This document shows, piece by piece, positions 59,934 to 64,000 of a stretch of DNA of 64,000 bases. This stretch comes from Streptomyces monashensis (GTDB lineage: Bacteria > Actinomycetota > Actinomycetes > Streptomycetales > Streptomycetaceae). Numbering within the stretch: position 1 is the first letter of the stretch; each line of letters starts with the position of its first letter. A program made the translations under genes and the position numbers. The DNA lies in the NCBI RefSeq assembly GCF_001866665.1, contig NZ_MLYO01000011.1, positions 62,001 through 126,000 on the forward strand. Reading direction: 5' to 3'. The notes under the pieces were generated by a model, which was not told where the DNA came from, made no database searches, and saw only the letters and a program-made list of their open reading frames with translations.

Positions 59934-60823
59934 GCGTCACCGTACGGGTCCCGGCCAAGGTCAACGTCCAGCTCGCGGTGGGCGCCGCGCGCCCCGACGG
60001 GTTCCACGACCTCGCCAACGTCTTCCTCGCCGTCGGCCTGTACGACGAGGTGACGGTGACCCCCGCGGACGAGCTCCGCGTCACCTGCGAGGGCCCGGAC
60101 GCCGCCGAGGTCCCCCTGGACCGCACGAACCTCGCCGCGCGCGCCGCGATCGCGCTCGCCGCGCGCCGGGGCATCGAACCGAACGTCCACATCCACATCG
60201 CCAAGGACATCCCGGTCGCCGGCGGCATGGCGGGCGGCAGCGCGGACGGCGCGGGCGCGCTGCTCGCCTGCAACACGTTGTGGGGCACGGGTGCGTCGCG
60301 GGCCGAACTCCTCGCCGTGTGCGCCGAGTTGGGCAGTGACGTGCCCTTCAGCCTCGTGGGGGGCGCGGCTCTGGGGGTCGGGCGCGGCGAGCAGCTGACG
60401 GCTCTGGAGACCGGCGGCACCTTCCACTGGGTGTTCGCGATGGCCGAGCGGGGCCTGTCGACCCCGGCGGTCTTCCGCGAGTTCGACCGGCTGGCGGAGG
60501 GACGGGACGTTCCGGAGCCGGTGGCGTCGGCGGAACTGCTGGAGGCGCTGGCGAAGGGGGACGCGGACGCGCTGGCGGCGGCCGTGTCGAACGACCTTCA
60601 GCCTGCGGCCCTGTCCCTGTTCCCGGAGCTGGCGGACACGCTGGAGGCGGGGCGCGGGGCCGGTTCGCTTACCGCGCTGGTCTCGGGTTCCGGGCCTACG
60701 ACGGCGTTCCTCGCGCGTGATGCCGGGTCGGCGGAGAAAGTGGCGGCGGCCCTGCGGTCGTCGGGGACGTGCAGGGCCGTACGGACGGCGGAGGGGCCGG
60801 TGGCGGGGGCGACGGTTCTCTAG
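59930..60823 (+). CDS. ispE: 4-diphosphocytidyl-2-C-methyl-D-erythritol kinase
   Basis: This 297-residue GHMP kinase phosphorylates CDP-ME in the MEP isoprenoid pathway. Signatures are [43 protein letters not shown] (ATP-binding), [19 protein letters not shown] and [10 protein letters not shown]. The GTG overlaps the ksgA stop. The order tatD-rpfB-ksgA-ispE is as in Mycobacterium. Confidence 0.95.
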   Translation: MSVTVRVPAKVNVQLAVGAARPDGFHDLANVFLAVGLYDEVTVTPADELRVTCEGPDAAEVPLDRTNLAARAAIALAARRGIEPNVHIHIAKDIPVAGGMAGGSADGAGALLACNTLWGTGASRAELLAVCAELGSDVPFSLVGGAALGVGRGEQLTALETGGTFHWVFAMAERGLSTPAVFREFDRLAEGRDVPEPVASAELLEALAKGDADALAAAVSNDLQPAALSLFPELADTLEAGRGAGSLTALVSGSGPTTAFLARDAGSAEKVAAALRSSGTCRAVRTAEGPVAGATVL

Positions 60824-60827
60824 GGCT

Positions 60828-61418
60828 TCAGAGTTCGTCGATCGCCGTCAGGTCGATGTCGATGGGGTAGGGCTTGTCGACCTTGACGCGGTCCCGGTAG
60901 GTGCCGGTCGACCGGTACGTGCCTGTGTCCGCCGAGAGTTCGAAGACCTCGATGACAGGGTGGTCGTGCGGCTCGGTCATCTCGACCAGCCAGTAGTACT
61001 GGATACCTGCCGCCGCGTACTTGTGCGTCTTGGTGAGCCTGTCGCGGGCCTCGGACTCCGGAGAGATGACTTCTACGGCGAGCACCACGTCCTTTCCCTC
61101 GAAGTACGTCTGGTCCGGTCCCTTCTTCGCGGCGGCTTTGATCACGGAGATGTCGGGCTCGGGGCCATTGCGGCGATCCAGTACGACCGTCATCTCACGA
61201 GCGACCTTCAGATCGGACGGCACGGTTTGGCGCAGGCCGCTCACCAGCAAGTCAATCGTGGCGAAGTGGAAGTAGCGCTGCGGGCTCACGAGGACCAGGC
61301 TCCCGTCGATCAACTCTGTGTGCGGCGGGAGATCCGGCAAGGTGAGCAGATCGTCGACGGTGTAGCCGTCCAGCGGGGGCATTCGCCATCCGGGCTGCTC
61401 AGCACGCTGGGCTGTCAT
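60828..61418 (-). CDS. Uma2-family (DUF820) endonuclease-like protein
   Basis: This 196-residue protein has a PD-(D/E)xK-like core: PPLDGYTVDDLLTLPDLPPHTELIDGSLVLVSPQ, PDISVIKAAAKKG, and VVLAVEVISPESEARDR with the catalytic Glu-x-x-Ser-Pro-Glu. It is common in multiple copies in Streptomyces and cyanobacteria; activity in vivo is unclear. The ATG at 61418 has GGGAGGAA upstream. It is convergent with ispE, whose stop lies four bases away. Confidence 0.87.
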   Translation of the reverse strand: MTAQRAEQPGWRMPPLDGYTVDDLLTLPDLPPHTELIDGSLVLVSPQRYFHFATIDLLVSGLRQTVPSDLKVAREMTVVLDRRNGPEPDISVIKAAAKKGPDQTYFEGKDVVLAVEVISPESEARDRLTKTHKYAAAGIQYYWLVEMTEPHDHPVIEVFELSADTGTYRSTGTYRDRVKVDKPYPIDIDLTAIDEL

Positions 61419-61576
61419 GGTTCCTCCCATGGGCAAGATCCTGGCGCCTGCCCTCCACCGTAGCGGCTGCTTCCGGAATCACGTCATCACAAAGAGTGAC
61501 AACCTCCTCACGCCCCGCCCTCACCCCTCGCTGCCCTACGCTAGAAGGCTGACCGACCCCCGCGCACAGGAGTGAA

Positions 61577-63385
<1,809 letters not shown>

Positions 63386-63453
63386 CGCGGTCAGCGGGAA
63401 GCGGGGAGGAGCAGTGCGGACGCCCTCCCCGTCCCTGACGTGAACCAGCCACC

Positions 63454-63494
63454 TCACGCCCCCACCTCGCGCGCACCGCGTGAAGGGGGCGTGA
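63454..63494 (+). terminator. Probable terminator after the ABC-F gene
   Basis: TCACGCCCCC (63454-63463) and GGGGGCGTGA (63485-63494) form a 10-bp perfect stem with a large loop. No T-run follows. The rest of the 292-bp gap has no readable gene. Confidence 0.5.
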
Positions 63495-63677
63495 AGGCGC
63501 GTAACGGCGGCATCACGGGCCGGTTCTCCCTTGGGAACAGCGGCGGATCCGGGCCCGTGCGCTGTCAGAGGCGGGTGATAGAAAGGGCCGTCTGAGAACT
63601 GTCTGAGTAACGACCCAGGGTCCGTCAAGAACCTCAGGGCGTGGCTAAAAATCAGTGAACGAGGGGGAAGAGCGCTG

Positions 63678-64000
63678 ATGACTCAGCCGCCCAACCAGCC
63701 GCCGCAGGGCGGTTTCGGAGCGCCGCAGGATCAACCGCCGCAGGGCGGTGGATTCGGAGCCCCGCAAACGCCGCCGGCCCAGGGCGGTTTCGGCCCCCCG
63801 AGCACTCCGCCGACACCTCCGGCCGCCCCGCAGGGCACCCCTCCGCCGCCCGCGGCCCCGCCGCAGCCCCCGGCCGGACCGCAGCCCGGCTACGGCTACC
63901 CCCAGCAGCCCGGCCCGTACGGCGCCCCGGCCGCACCCGGCGCCCAGAACCCGTACAACGCCCCGGCGCCGCCCGGCGCCCCGGGCCCCTACGGATACCC
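63678..64000 (+). CDS. Proline/glycine-rich N-terminus of a truncated gene
   Basis: The window ends inside this gene. The 107 visible residues begin MTQPPNQPPQGGFGAPQ and repeat PQGGFG and related units, then Pro/Ala/Gln and YGYP/PYG. This low-complexity head is typical of Streptomyces membrane proteins whose body is a PQQ-like beta-propeller or kinase-like domain; the rest is not visible. GAGGGGGAAGAGC precedes the ATG. Confidence 0.75.
   Translation, partial: MTQPPNQPPQGGFGAPQDQPPQGGGFGAPQTPPAQGGFGPPSTPPTPPAAPQGTPPPPAAPPQPPAGPQPGYGYPQQPGPYGAPAAPGAQNPYNAPAPPGAPGPYGY

Noticed and set aside
60828..61418. Uma2 gene as an insertion sequence or mobile element
   Set aside because: No inverted repeats, target duplication or transposase motifs. 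Uma2 genes are common dispersed chromosomal genes.

Overview
The window is a high-GC stretch of actinobacterial chromosome and almost certainly comes from a Streptomyces. Evidence for this is the strong G/C bias in third codon positions, frequent GTG starts, ATGA/GTGA gene overlaps, an SsgA-like sporulation protein (ssgE), a SepX/GlpR-type division protein, a DUF348-G5 resuscitation-promoting factor, and a gene order that matches (from memory, not searched) the region around SCO3145-SCO3198 of S. coelicolor. Most of it is conserved core chromosome. No phage, integrase, insertion sequence, CRISPR array or rRNA was seen.

Layout. 1-2.9 kb: the end of a TetR gene, then a WYL regulator divergent from a DHA2 drug exporter. 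3.1-7.3 kb: the fructose PTS operon fruR-fruK-fruA. 7.4-18.6 kb: mostly minus-strand envelope and housekeeping genes (DUF6227, lipoprotein L,D-transpeptidase, P1 peptidase, LtrA, MscL, SAF protein, methylthioadenosine phosphorylase, FmdB, MFS transporter, CPA antiporter). 18.8-22.3 kb: a secreted penicillin acylase and 5-formyl-THF cyclo-ligase. 22.4-27.9 kb: galU - moeA/glp - moaC - mogA - rimJ-like - sepX, which joins UDP-glucose synthesis, molybdopterin-type proteins and cell division. 28.0 kb: tRNA-Ala(CGC). 28.2-34.1 kb: GNAT, exonuclease III, and a MerR regulator divergent from a monooxygenase-hydrolase-SDR operon. 34.1-40.6 kb: a giant tricorn protease, then a TetR-MMPL pair with a clear operator.

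40.8-46.9 kb looks the most accessory: YbaK, an isolated secreted FG-GAP/VCBS protein, a dehydrogenase, DUF1876, a serine hydrolase, and ohrR-ohr. 47.0-64.0 kb is conserved again: ssgE, two neighbouring MecA_N-type penicillin-binding proteins, an unknown-Nudix pair, protein mannosyltransferase, rsmI, a zinc-ribbon protein, the tatD-rpfB-ksgA-ispE block (same order as in mycobacteria), an Uma2 protein, a Uup-like ABC-F ATPase, and the proline-rich start of a further gene.

The most interesting signals are regulatory or contextual. They include the gephyrin-like/SepX operon; two perfect DnaA boxes forming a 12-bp inverted repeat; a perfect CRP-type palindrome upstream of ltrA; sharp palindromes in front of the TetR-MMPL and monooxygenase operons; ten genes whose -10 hexamer lies 6-7 nt before the start codon (leaderless candidates); two probable CTG starts; and a 15-mer tandem repeat grown from a stop codon. 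All function calls rest on reading motifs and on knowledge of the families; no search was run.
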